Part shown: piece after piece, positions 35,001-42,266 of the stretch
Layout: every line of letters starts with the position of its first letter
Position numbering within the stretch: the stretch's first letter is position 1
Position numbers and translations under genes: made by a program
Source: Pelecanus crispus
Taxonomy: Eukaryota; Chordata; Aves; Pelecaniformes; Pelecanidae
Length of the DNA: 64,000 bases
Direction: 5' to 3'
NCBI RefSeq assembly: GCF_030463565.1
Contig: NC_134649.1
Span: 3,979,501 to 4,043,500 of the forward strand
Notes under the pieces: model-generated
What the model was told of the DNA's origin: nothing
Database searches by the model: none
What the model saw: the letters and a program-made list of their open reading frames with translations, nothing else

Positions 35001-37608
35001 GGCGAGCACCCCTACACCGCGCTGGGCGGTCCCCAGTCCCGCGGGAGGACGCTGGAGGTGCCGGCGTCGGAGATGGAGCCGTCGAGAGCCGCCTTCCTGC
35101 AGAGCCAGGTGGAGGTGGCGGAGGAGGAGGAGGAGTACGCGGGTAAGCGCCGTCTGGGCTGCCATGTCGTGCCCCCTCAAAGTATCTGAGAAAATGCCAA
35201 CCGGGGGAGCCACGAGGCCTGATCCTGCCCGGGGCCGAGGCGTGCTGGGAGGAGCGGTGCCTGCGGCCAGCACGGGGCAGCAGGACGGCGAAATTAGAAG
35301 GTAGCAAAATGCCCCGTCCCAGCGCTCCCGCCACAAATTGGTGGTGCAGCTGTCTGAGGATTAAAAAAAGCTCCTCTGCCCACCTTCCTCCCCGGTGTGG
35401 GCACGGGCGGGCATCCCTGCCGGTCCCTGGGGAGCGGGTCTGGCCCCTCTTTCAAAGCTGCACCAGGGTGTTGAGCCGGAGGATGAGCGGGTGGGATTTG
35501 TGCCGGGGAGGGTGAGCTGGAGGAGAGGCGAGCACCTAGAGCCATGCAGCTCCATAGGATAGATAGGATAAGATATATAAGATAATAGATGTAGGGTAAG
35601 ACAGGCGGAGGGTCCCCAGCCCCTTCCCCGCGTCCGTCGGTCCAGCGAGGGTGGGCTCAGAGCATCCTGGCAGCAGGATCCGGGGGGTGCTCAGCCTCTT
35701 CCCCCGCTGAGCCGGTTGCTCCCTCCCCAGGTCCGTGCCACCCCGAGTGCGGCGACCAGGGCTGCGACGGCCCCAACGCCGACCAGTGCTTGAACTGCAT
35801 CCACTACAGCCTGGGCAGCGTGAAAACCGGGAGGTGAGGGGTGGCGGGGTGTCCCCGCGGGGTCCCCAGGCAGCCGCAGCGCCGTTCCCCAGGGCTCGCA
35901 CCGCAGCGTGGGTGATAGGTGTTTGCACAGAGAAAGAAGCGTAGGAGCGATAAAATGGAGGGAGGAGGAGGAGGCATGGGGATCCCTGCCCTGGCTGAGG
36001 GTATGATGGGGTGCCAGCGGACCTTGGCCATGTAATATGCTGGGGAAGAAGCGTTGGCTTCACCGGCGGGGGCCACCCACGCCCAGGGGACAGCCAGCTG
36101 AGGTGCCAAATCACTTCTGGAATTGGGGTTTCCACTCCTCAATCTCGTGGGCTGGCACAGGGAAAGTTTACCCGTGGTCAGAGTTGCTGGCCAAGAGAGT
36201 CCCCAGCTCTTTATTACAGAGCCACGACATTCGAGACACTCTAAATCTTAAAAATAAGAAGTAAACGAGCCCAAATCGCCGCCAAGGCTGGGGGATGCCC
36301 CGAACGCTGCGGGCGAGGGGACGGCGGCGGGCGCCTGACTGCTGGGAGGTGGCCAAAGGTTGGCACCAAAGCCCTGGTGCTCCTGGTTCCTTCCCCAGGA
36401 TGTGCGTGAGCTCCTGCCCCGCGGGGTTTTTCGGCGACAAAGGTGCCCGGAGGTGCCGCCGGTGCTACAAGGGCTGCGAGCGCTGCGTCGGGAGGGGACC
36501 GACCCAGTGCACGGCGTGCAAGCGGAGCCTCTACCATCACCAGGAGATGAACACCTGCGTGGTGCTGTGTCCGCCTGGGTTTTACGCCGAGGAACGTAAG
36601 GATTTTTAGCACTTGCAAGCCGTTGCATGGGGATATGCAGGTTGCTTCTATTTTAAGTGCTACGGGTGGAGAAAACACCTTGATTTTTAAGTAGTGGCTT
36701 TGAAATCCTCCCCTGGACCCACTTTGCACAGCAAAGGGAGGAGGAAAACCTCTGGGTGTGCAGAGGGTGGTGCAAATCAGAGGCGCTCAACTCAGCTCTT
36801 AATTAGAAGACTCTAATTAATGAACCTAGCTGCTTGCAAAGTGTATTTCTTCTTAGCAAGCAATGACCGATAAGGTCATCTGCAATAGCGGGGACCCGTC
36901 GCGGGGGGACATGCCTCTCTGCCCCGGGGAGCTGGCGCTGGGGTGCAGCAGGGCTGTGCGGCTCCGACTGCCGCTTGCAAATCACTGTCCAGATTTTATT
37001 GTCCCTGCCTCGTTTTGTTTTTTGAAAGGTCAGAAACGCTGTCTGAAATGTCATCAAAGCTGTAAAAAATGTGTCGGCGAAGCGGACAAATGCACTGCAT
37101 GCAAAGATGGATTCAGGTAAAATACCAGCGTGGGGGGGAAGTTTATACCTGCAGCATTGGTACCTGTGGTTTAAATTTGGGAAAACCAGTGGGAAATTAG
37201 AGAGTAAATTAGTTAGAGACCCAAGATCCTGCTTCCATGGTCCTACAGCTGCAGCGTGGAGCTGGGAATTTAAAGGTGGTGCTTCGTGTCCCTTTCTTAG
37301 CTGAAAAGCACGATTTAAATTTAATTTCCTTTTCTCCAGCGCTTGCCAGCGTGGTGGGTAAGTGCTGTGCTGCGGGCTCAGAAGTGCTCATCCAAATTTG
37401 GTGACCTGCGACCAGAGCAGCTCCCGTCATCGCAGCGGCTCAAAAGGGGGGGTTGTGGGTTAACCCCCGTCGGCAACTGAGCACCACGCAGCTGCTCGCT
37501 CACCCTCCCCACCCTAGTGGGATGGGGGAGAGAATTGGGGAAAAAAATAAAAAGTAAAACCCGTGGGTTGAGATAAAGGCAGTTTAATAGGACAGCAGAG
37601 GAAGAGAA

Positions 37609-37679
<71 letters not shown>

Positions 37680-40621
37680 AAGAATATACAAAGCAAGTGA
37701 TGCACAATGCAATTGCTCACCACCCGCTGACCGATGCCCAGCCCATCCCCGAGCAGCGATCGCTGTCCCCTGGCCAACCCCCCCAGTTTCTATACTGACC
37801 ATGATGCTGTATGGTATGGAATAGCCCTTTGGGCAGTTTGGGTCAGCTGGCCTGGCTGTGCCCCCTCCCAGCTTCTGGTGCCAGAGCATGGGAAGCTGAA
37901 AAGTCCTCGACTAGTGTAAGCACTGCTCAGCAACAACTAAACCATCAGCGTGTTATCACATTATTCTCATCCTAAATCCAGAACACAGCACTACGCCAGC
38001 TACTAGGAAGAAAATTAACTCTATCCCAGCTGAAACCAGGACAGGGAGAAAAAAGGCAATGAAAACGTTTACACTGCACATCGCAAAGTGCGTGTTTCCT
38101 CCCGAGCCTCGGGCAGCTCCGTCAGAGCCGTCCCAGCCAAACGGGGCGCTTGGTTTTGCTGGTACTGGTTCCAGGAGCTGGTACCAGGCTGAGCTGCTCC
38201 AGGCAGGCTGAAAATGCTCCCTGCAAGTGCAGAAACCCTTCCCTCAGCTTCATCCACGCAGGAAATTTTTATCCGATGTACCTGTTGAGTGGGGCTAGTA
38301 TAGGATAGCGGGTTTCCAGCAATGCGGGCGCAGGTGGGCAGCCCCGACCCCGCGAGGAGCACCGGGCGCCCTTGCTGCTGGCCCCACGGCTCCTGCGGGA
38401 TGCAGAGCCCGGCCGTGCCGGCGAGCGGCATCGGTGCTGGGGAGAAGCTGTTTTCCATCCCCAAGCTCACGTGGAAGCATGATCCCGTAGCGCTTTGCTT
38501 CGCTCAGGGGCTGTAAGCAGGCCAGAGCCACAGTGTAGCAGCAGGGCTCTCTCAGACAAGGAAATTGCCGCTGCCAAAAGATTATCTGCTCCCTCGGAAA
38601 AGCAAAAGTGGAGGTGCTTGCCAGACATAATCCGCATGGCGCTTGCTTTTTATTGTCCAATATCCTTTTAAGCCGGGACTTCAAATCATCGCTGCCATGG
38701 TGAAGCAGCACCGGCCCAGCCGCGGCACTGAACCAATTTCCTTTTATTCCGGGGAGCCTCACGGTGCAAAAGGTCTTTGGGATAGCCTGGCTGGCTGCCC
38801 ATGGGAAAAAATAATTTTATTTCCTCCTGGCTACTTAATTAAGGAACCTGCAGCCGTCCCTTTGGTCCAGGCAGGACTGTAATTTCTCCTGAAGCGCTGG
38901 CTGGCTTTCCGATGCCTCCTGCGCTGCGGGCTGAGGCTGCTGTAGGGCACTGGGGGATGCGGAGATGGGGACGGGCTGTCTCGAGTCCCCAGAGCCTGTA
39001 GATTTAGGTGCAAATGTCCTCTCTGCTTTCCCGGCAGCCTGGCAGGAGAGAGCTGCGTGCCGGAGTGCCAGCCCGCCATGTACCTCAGCCGGGAGCCCCG
39101 GCGGTGCGAGACCTGCCCCGCCGGCACAGGTACGTCCTTCGCCCCGCAGCATCGCCACGCCACGCCAAAACCCCAAAACCCTCGTGCATCAGGATGCGAT
39201 GCCCACCGTACCCACCCCGAGCCAAGGGAGAGCGTGCCGGAGGGGAAGCAATCCCAACTCTCCAGCACATCCCACGAGGTGTGGGGAATATGCTCCAATT
39301 GGAAAGGTTTTTAGGGAGTTTTTACATTTTTATTAGAGCCATTCTTTATTCCCCGATCCCTCTGAAGCCAGGTGCTTTAGTTTAATAAGGTTGCGGGGGA
39401 GGCCGTAAAACCCTCTCGGAGTGATGGAAGATGGCTTTGCAGCGTATAAAAATGTCAGGCAGCCGAGGGGTTATCCGGGCCGGGCCGGCTGCTGCCGGCC
39501 TCCCCCCGCTGCCCAAAGCCGCTCGGCGTTCCCTTTAAATCCTGCCTTTTTCACTTCTTGAAAGTCCAATTATTTTCCATTGTTAATATCTGCGTCTGCC
39601 CTCGAAATCATCATAGATCTGATGATAATATGATCTCTAGACAATTCACGTTCAGTGGCGTGAATCTCATCTATCATACATGGGCAATTTCCTAAGACTA
39701 AATCCAAAATATTTATTGATCTTGTTGGCAAGCGTGGAAGGGAACGGGCTCTTAATCCCTTAAGAAAATTACTTCCCTTCTAATTCTTATTCCAGTCAGC
39801 GTAAATGTGCTTCACCACAATTATTTTTCAAGCCTTTTCTTGTCTCCTTTTCCTGCATAACCATTTCTCAAGCCCGGCGAGTGGAAGGTCTCTAATAATA
39901 GCACCTCCATCACCGCAGTTTGCCGCCCAGCCGCAGCACGCCGGTGTCAGAGCGGGGCCCGCTGCTTTCTCAGCTCCTCTCCCGAGCCCTTCCCTCCTCC
40001 AGCTCCTCCGCAGTCCAACGGAGCATCCCTTTTTCCATGCGTTATTCTGCATAGGGTGGGAAAGCCAGACGGGTGCACGCTTGGGAGCAGAGGCTGACAC
40101 CCCGGAGGGGATTTCGACGTGCTGTCCCCCGTGAGCCCCTGTGGCTGGCCCTTGGCTCTGCAGAGGGCCAGGATGCTGCATCCTGGCTGGGTTTTTTGGG
40201 ATGGAAGATAATTTTTTTGGGGGTGGGAGCTAATGTTTTGGGGTGGGAGCCGAGCGGCCGCGCAGGACACCGGTGGCACAAGCAGCAGCTTGCTCATTCC
40301 CAGGCACGAGCCCGGCAGAGCCGAGCCGGTGCTCCCCGTCTCGTGTGGGGCTGCAGCCATGCTGGCGCGACGCGGCTCCTGTCTCCGAAACCGCCCACGT
40401 CACCTGCCCTCTCCCCTGTCCCCCCAGGGCCGGGCGAGGAGGACTGCGCACCCTGTGCCCCCGAAGCCCCCGCACCCCACTGGCGCTGCGTCCCCGCCTG
40501 CCGCGAGGGCTTCTACCCCGCCGACAGCCACGGGCTGCCCAACAAAGTCTGCAAGAGGTACGTTACCTCCCCGATGGCGACCAGAGCAAAGCCGGGACCG
40601 ACGGGGAGCGCTGGCGGCGAG

Positions 40622-40655
<34 letters not shown>

Positions 40656-42266
40656 TGAAAACAGCTCACAGCTGGAGCTGTTTACTAGGGAAATTAAAAT
40701 AGGGATGAGGGAGCCAGGGCAGCTGTGGGGCTGGACCCCACACACCCCTGCCCTATAGATTTAAGAGCAGCGAAGCTGCACGCTCCCCCGCCGGAGCCAG
40801 CCAGCCAAGGTGGCTTCGGGCTACGGTGGAAGGGGCTCAGCCCTGGCTCCAGGCTCTTTGGAGGAGGTGTGGGAGGAACGAGGAACGGTGATGTTTAGGC
40901 AAATACTCCAGCTTTCACTCAAACCTGCTCCGTTGGCCCCGCGGCCGTGTTCCAAGAGCGTTCGCCCGCTCCTTGGCCCAGCACGGGAGACCGGGAGATG
41001 CCGGAGGCAGCAATTTGCTCCCACTCGCCGGCACTCTGCGCTTTAAGTGAGGAGTGGGAGTGGATTCAGCTTCATTAAAGCGAACATGAAAGGGAAGGAT
41101 TAAAGGTGACTTGGGAAGACGCAGCACAGTGCCTGCCCTCCCAGGGTTTCACTCACCCACGCTGGCTACGCGGCGGGGAGGAACGGTGGACCGGCATCCC
41201 TTCCCAGGGATTTTGGGAAGCCGCTGTCCCCAGGCGGGAGGCACAGCTGCTGGGCTGTTTTCCCTGAGCAAATGGGTGGGAAATGGTACAGATTCCCCTC
41301 ACAGCCCTTCTTCTAACTGGGATTGCTGGGAGGAGAGGCGCGTGTCCCGCTGAGCCTTCCCAGCAGGCGAGAGGAGCGTTTTTGGGATGTCACTACCTGT
41401 CACCGGCCATCAAGCTGGCACCACCGAGCCCATTTTTCCCAGGGCTTCGGTAGCTTTTCAGGCTTCAGGTTCGCTATTTTTCACACCTCCTGGCTCAATC
41501 CGGGTGTTGCAGTGCCGGCGGACACGTTTTCTGGCCGACGGCCCATTTTGGGTGGCTGGGGTCGGGGTGTCGGTGCCGGTTCAGACCACGGCGGGGTCTC
41601 TGTCCCCAGGTGCGACGACCACTGCTCAGCCTGCGAGGGCTCCAGTGGAAACTGCCTCAAGTGTAAAGAAGGTTTCAGCCTCCTCGGCGGCTCCTGCGTA
41701 ACAAACGAAACCTGCACCAACGGTAAGGAGCTGTGGCAGAACCCCTGGCACCGTGGTGCTTCCCTGGTAGCAAAAATGAGGGGTTTGGGGGATTCCCTTC
41801 GCAGTGTGAAGGCGAAAGCGCTGCAGCTCTTGGGCTTGCTGGGGCACGACTGCAGCGAGCCGGGCTCCGGCTGCGGTGGGCAGGCGGCTTACCTGGCAGA
41901 GCTGCTGGATATCTGCCTATTGCTCAAATGCATCCAAGCGTTTGTATTTCGTTACGGTTTAGTCTTGGGGCGAATTCTCCCACTTGCTGCAAAGCTGCTT
42001 TATTCCTTCATCAAACCCATGTGAAAGATGCCCTTAAAAAGCGACTCCTTTTCAATTCTCTCTCTTCCAACGCTGGAACGAATTGCACCGCCTGTTACGT
42101 GCAATGTTTGTTTATTTAAAATGTTAATCTGCTCTCATTTTCTCTTGTTCCTCGCCTCGGCCTCCCAGCTGACAAGACTTTCTGTGAGATGGTGAAATCA
42201 AACAAGCTCTGTGAAAAGAAGCTGTTTGTCCAGTTCTGCTGTCAGACGTGTCTTATGGCCGGGTAA
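4787..42266 (+). CDS. PCSK6: PCSK6 (PACE4), proprotein convertase subtilisin/kexin type 6; whole coding span, 21 exons
   Basis: Secreted, calcium-dependent serine endoprotease of the furin/kexin family that cuts precursors such as Nodal/TGF-beta ligands after paired basic residues. The 21 exons join in frame to 2784 bases, 927 residues plus TAA; human PACE4 is about 969. Signal peptide is residues 1-38 (hydrophobic core 20-31), prodomain about 39-124 ending at KRRVKR124|Q, subtilisin domain about 125-460, P domain about 460-600 with RGD at 528-530, furin-like Cys-rich repeats about 657-890, and a PLAC-type tail about 897-927. Catalytic residues are visible: D180 (ILDDG), H221 (HGTRC), oxyanion N322 (ASGNGG) and S395 (GTSVSAP). 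N322 argues against PCSK2, which has Asp there. The Cys-rich C-terminus and PLAC tail separate it from furin. The shortfall against human comes mostly from a shorter N-terminus, lack of a 13-residue alternative segment, and a shortened repeat near residue 810. Introns 3-5, 12, 14-16 and 20 are short; except for the 31-bp array in intron 5 and a human-exon-like stretch in intron 14, nothing notable was seen in them. Confidence 0.96.
5060..5790. repeat. GC-rich degenerate tandem repeat in PCSK6 intron 1
   Basis: Repeated blocks such as ggagctgccgggggtc, ccggcaccgggagcctg and gatcccgggagcgggg recur in varying order just after exon 1. There is no single fixed period. It is distinct in sequence from the upstream 33-bp array and makes long spurious open frames on both strands. 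Confidence 0.8.
8711..8830 (-). mobile_element. Old CR1 fragment (antisense)
   Basis: gaggatggagatcccaccac followed by ccaccctacacaaagaatta resembles the reverse complement of the internal 3' part of CR1 (catccctgg ... gtggtgaggcactgg ... ttttttcac). Strongly diverged, with no terminal tail visible. Confidence 0.6.
9727..9835 (-). mobile_element. CR1 3' fragment (antisense)
   Basis: Left end reads aggtggaagggggcctctgg, then tccaacctccgctcagagc, the reverse complement of a CR1 3' terminus. The copy is short and diverged. Confidence 0.75.
11933..12037 (+). CDS. PCSK6: PCSK6 coding exon 2
   Basis: Residues 75-109 of the prodomain ([19 protein letters not shown], ending FLRMDPK). Acceptor tttttgcag, donor AAG|gtacag, phase 0 on both sides. 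The KTFKR segment is conserved with human PACE4. Confidence 0.95.
12038..16402 (+). other. PCSK6 intron 2
   Basis: About 4.4 kb. Mostly unique sequence with T-rich tracts near 14420 and 15040. The part around 13045-13270 is AT-rich and looks like a conserved noncoding element. No exon, RNA gene or mobile element recognised. Confidence 0.65.
16403..16513 (+). CDS. PCSK6: PCSK6 coding exon 3 (prodomain cleavage site)
   Basis: Residues 110-146. Contains the autocatalytic prodomain cleavage motif KRRVKR ending at R124, followed by [19 protein letters not shown], the first strand of the mature enzyme. Acceptor cttgcag, donor CTG|gtgggt, phase 0. Confidence 0.95.
17150..17293 (+). CDS. PCSK6: PCSK6 coding exon 4 (catalytic Asp)
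   Basis: Residues 147-194 of the subtilisin domain. [17 protein letters not shown] carries the catalytic aspartate D180. Acceptor cccgtag, donor TAT|gtgagc, phase 0. Close to human throughout. Confidence 0.96.
17878..17954 (+). CDS. PCSK6: PCSK6 coding exon 5
   Basis: Residues 195-220. [17 protein letters not shown] is the conserved loop between the catalytic Asp and His. Acceptor tttcag; donor AA|gtaagt splits the Lys220 codon (phase 2). Confidence 0.95.
18329..18535. repeat. 31-bp minisatellite in PCSK6 intron 5
   Basis: About 6.5 copies of a 31-bp unit, gcaaagagcaaattgc followed by atctaggtgcaaaat, with single-base variants between copies. It lies about 180 bp before exon 6. Confidence 0.92.
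18717..18805 (+). CDS. PCSK6: PCSK6 coding exon 6 (catalytic His)
   Basis: Residues 220-250. Begins with the last base of Lys220, then [11 protein letters not shown] with catalytic H221 and [17 protein letters not shown]. Donor GGAG|gtgagg, phase 1. Confidence 0.96.
19952..20005. repeat. (CCCAT)n pentanucleotide microsatellite
   Basis: Perfect tandem catcc/cccat units, about ten copies, inside PCSK6 intron 6. Confidence 0.95.
20765..21035. repeat. Degenerate ~11-bp tandem repeat in intron 6
   Basis: Roughly 270 bp of ctttgggctgg / ctttgagttgg / ctctgggttga words in tandem, with copy-to-copy substitutions and small indels. Reads as Gln/Pro/Ser-rich on the minus strand, an artefact of the repeat. 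Confidence 0.88.
22300..22472 (+). CDS. PCSK6: PCSK6 coding exon 7
   Basis: Residues 250-307: [18 protein letters not shown], then the acidic [17 protein letters not shown] stretch that forms substrate-binding and calcium sites in convertases. Acceptor cttttag, donor AAG|gtgtgg, phase 0. Confidence 0.96.
22473..26798 (+). other. PCSK6 intron 7
   Basis: About 4.3 kb, the last 0.7 kb dominated by the 67-bp repeat. A less GC-rich stretch at about 23880-24060 includes a perfect 9-bp inverted repeat (24020-24028 with 24037-24045). No gene recognised. Confidence 0.65.
26127..26672. repeat. 67-bp minisatellite, eight copies, in PCSK6 intron 7
   Basis: Eight almost identical 67-bp units (tgacccagggggctgagcgc ... 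ggatgggacccatcc ... ccctaaccaaaccctacc). The word atgggaccc recurs every 67 bases from 26159 to 26628. The last copy carries ccatacc in place of ccaaacc. Near-identity implies recent expansion; no spacers, so not CRISPR. Confidence 0.96.
26799..27011 (+). CDS. PCSK6: PCSK6 coding exon 8 (oxyanion Asn)
   Basis: Residues 308-378, the longest catalytic-domain exon. FVWASGNGG carries the oxyanion-hole N322; [12 protein letters not shown] and [10 protein letters not shown] follow, all near-identical to human. Acceptor cccacag, donor ATA|gtaagt. An eight-copy 67-bp tandem repeat ends only about 125 bp upstream. Confidence 0.96.
27012..28528 (+). other. PCSK6 intron 8
   Basis: About 1.5 kb with T-runs at about 27669-27690 and 28038-28058. 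No gene or recognisable mobile element. Confidence 0.6.
28529..28629 (+). CDS. PCSK6: PCSK6 coding exon 9 (catalytic Ser)
   Basis: Residues 379-412. [13 protein letters not shown] contains the nucleophile S395. Acceptor ctccgcag; donor GCAAA|gtaagt splits Asn412 (phase 2). Confidence 0.96.
28630..30256 (+). other. PCSK6 intron 9
   Basis: About 1.6 kb of unique sequence, partly AT-rich (28830-29010 and 29420-29620). Nothing further recognised. Confidence 0.6.
30257..30360 (+). CDS. PCSK6: PCSK6 coding exon 10
   Basis: Residues 412-447: [19 protein letters not shown] and [10 protein letters not shown] at the end of the catalytic domain. Acceptor gttgcag, donor AAAG|gtgagg (phase 1). A 24-bp repeat array starts 180 bp downstream. 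Confidence 0.95.
30542..30795. repeat. 24-bp (48-bp higher-order) minisatellite in PCSK6 intron 10
   Basis: About ten units of ttggaagccttgcttggtgg plus alternating aggc or gagc, so the true period is 48 bp. Since 24 is divisible by three, frames stay open on both strands; one + frame reads as [16 protein letters not shown] octapeptides. Starts about 180 bp after exon 10. Confidence 0.95.
31047..31164 (+). CDS. PCSK6: PCSK6 coding exon 11
   Basis: Residues 447-486: [21 protein letters not shown], the transition from catalytic to P domain. Acceptor tttccag, donor CCCAA|gtgagt (phase 2). Confidence 0.95.
31165..32262 (+). other. PCSK6 intron 11
   Basis: About 1.1 kb. An AT-richer part at about 31940-32110 (ctaattacaaccc, gataattataataaag) is unique sequence; otherwise nothing recognised. 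Confidence 0.6.
32263..32451 (+). CDS. PCSK6: PCSK6 coding exon 12 (P domain, RGD)
   Basis: Residues 486-549 of the P domain. VYLEHVVVR-like strand is present as [19 protein letters not shown], with the RGD conserved in convertases at 528-530. Acceptor ctggcag, donor AGGAG|gtaaga (phase 2). Confidence 0.95.
32690..32826 (+). CDS. PCSK6: PCSK6 coding exon 13 (P domain)
   Basis: Residues 549-595 of the P domain: [18 protein letters not shown] and [14 protein letters not shown], matching human apart from scattered changes. Acceptor gttgcag, donor CAAG|gtaagg (phase 1). Confidence 0.95.
32827..34962 (+). other. PCSK6 intron 13
   Basis: About 2.1 kb. Contains an AT-rich, partly self-complementary patch at 33850-33925 (repeated aattaaat words) and a CR1 tail at about 34631-34735. 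No gene. Confidence 0.65.
34631..34735 (-). mobile_element. CR1 3' end (antisense)
   Basis: tagaatcatagaatcatag at the left is the octamer-repeat tail of CR1 read on the opposite strand, followed by ggttggaaaagacctttaag and atccagtccaacc. Same subfamily as the + copies at 46.1 and 47.0 kb. Confidence 0.92.
34963..35142 (+). CDS. PCSK6: PCSK6 coding exon 14
   Basis: Residues 595-655: [18 protein letters not shown] closes the P domain, followed by a poorly conserved linker and an acidic run ([12 protein letters not shown]). Acceptor cccggcag, donor GCGG|gtaagc (phase 1). Confidence 0.93.
35731..35833 (+). CDS. PCSK6: PCSK6 coding exon 15 (start of Cys-rich domain)
   Basis: Residues 655-689: [21 protein letters not shown], first Cys-rich repeat. 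It joins exon 14 directly in frame, so the 13-residue segment present between them in some human isoforms is absent from this model. Donor GGGAG|gtgagg (phase 2). Confidence 0.95.
36399..36595 (+). CDS. PCSK6: PCSK6 coding exon 16 (Cys-rich repeats)
   Basis: Residues 689-755: [19 protein letters not shown], then RCYKGCERC and [13 protein letters not shown]. Cys spacing matches human PACE4. Acceptor tccccag, donor GAAC|gtaagg (phase 1). Confidence 0.95.
37029..37116 (+). CDS. PCSK6: PCSK6 coding exon 17 (Cys-rich repeat)
   Basis: Residues 755-784: [21 protein letters not shown]. Acceptor ttttttgaaag; donor TTCAG|gtaaaa (phase 2). Unlike most other exons it is not GC-rich. Confidence 0.94.
37451..38043 (-). 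mobile_element. Solo LTR of an avian endogenous retrovirus
   Basis: About 593 bp matching a widespread bird LTR type. Read on the minus strand it starts near 38043 with tgtcctggtttcagctggg, has a TATA-like region at about 37787-37796 and a polyadenylation-type ATTAAA at 37583-37588, and ends near 37451 at a degraded terminus. No internal retroviral genes are next to it, so it is a recombined solo LTR. An AAT microsatellite lies inside. Confidence 0.85.
37610..37679. repeat. (AAT)n microsatellite within the LTR
   Basis: About 17 perfect AAT units followed by aatgat variants. The same element type often carries an AAT run here, which probably expanded after insertion. Confidence 0.93.
39038..39129 (+). 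CDS. PCSK6: PCSK6 coding exon 18 (shortened Cys-rich repeat)
   Basis: Residues 784-815: [18 protein letters not shown], then [11 protein letters not shown] at the end. Compared with human, the repeat after CETC is four residues shorter and lacks two cysteines. Splice phases (2 in, 1 out) fit the neighbours. Donor ACAG|gtacgt. Confidence 0.9.
39130..40427 (+). other. PCSK6 intron 18
   Basis: About 1.3 kb. The middle, about 39545-39790, is AT-rich unique sequence with short inverted repeats and may be a conserved noncoding element. No further gene signal. Confidence 0.6.
40428..40557 (+). CDS. PCSK6: PCSK6 coding exon 19 (Cys-rich repeat)
   Basis: Residues 815-858: [20 protein letters not shown], then [21 protein letters not shown], the latter clearly homologous to human. 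Acceptor cccccag, donor AAGAG|gtacgt (phase 2). Confidence 0.93.
40558..41609 (+). other. PCSK6 intron 19
   Basis: About 1.05 kb with an A-run of about 25 at 40626-40651. The run has no recognisable retroposon body in front of it. Nothing else seen. Confidence 0.6.
41610..41722 (+). CDS. PCSK6: PCSK6 coding exon 20 (Cys-rich repeat)
   Basis: Residues 858-896: [18 protein letters not shown], then [14 protein letters not shown]. Acceptor tccccag, donor AACG|gtaagg (phase 1). Confidence 0.95.
42169..42266 (+). CDS. PCSK6: PCSK6 coding exon 21 (terminal, PLAC-type tail)
   Basis: Residues 896-927 and TAA stop at 42264-42266. [16 protein letters not shown] and [12 protein letters not shown] are the conserved C-terminal Cys cluster of PACE4 (PLAC domain). 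Acceptor cctcccag. Confidence 0.96.

Larger units (their letters stand above)
37117..39037 (+). other. PCSK6 intron 17
   Basis: About 1.9 kb, one third of it a solo LTR. An 18-nt segment with strong splice signals at 37340-37357 is discussed as a possible microexon. No other gene seen. Confidence 0.65.

Noticed and set aside
35651-35690. Sequence reading AQS-I-L-A in intron 14 as the missing human alternative PCSK6 exon
   Set aside because: No AG acceptor directly in front and no donor at the right distance; similarity stops after three residues.
40626-40651. A-run as the tail of a processed retrocopy
   Set aside because: No gene-like or SINE/LINE body precedes it and no target-site duplication is seen.
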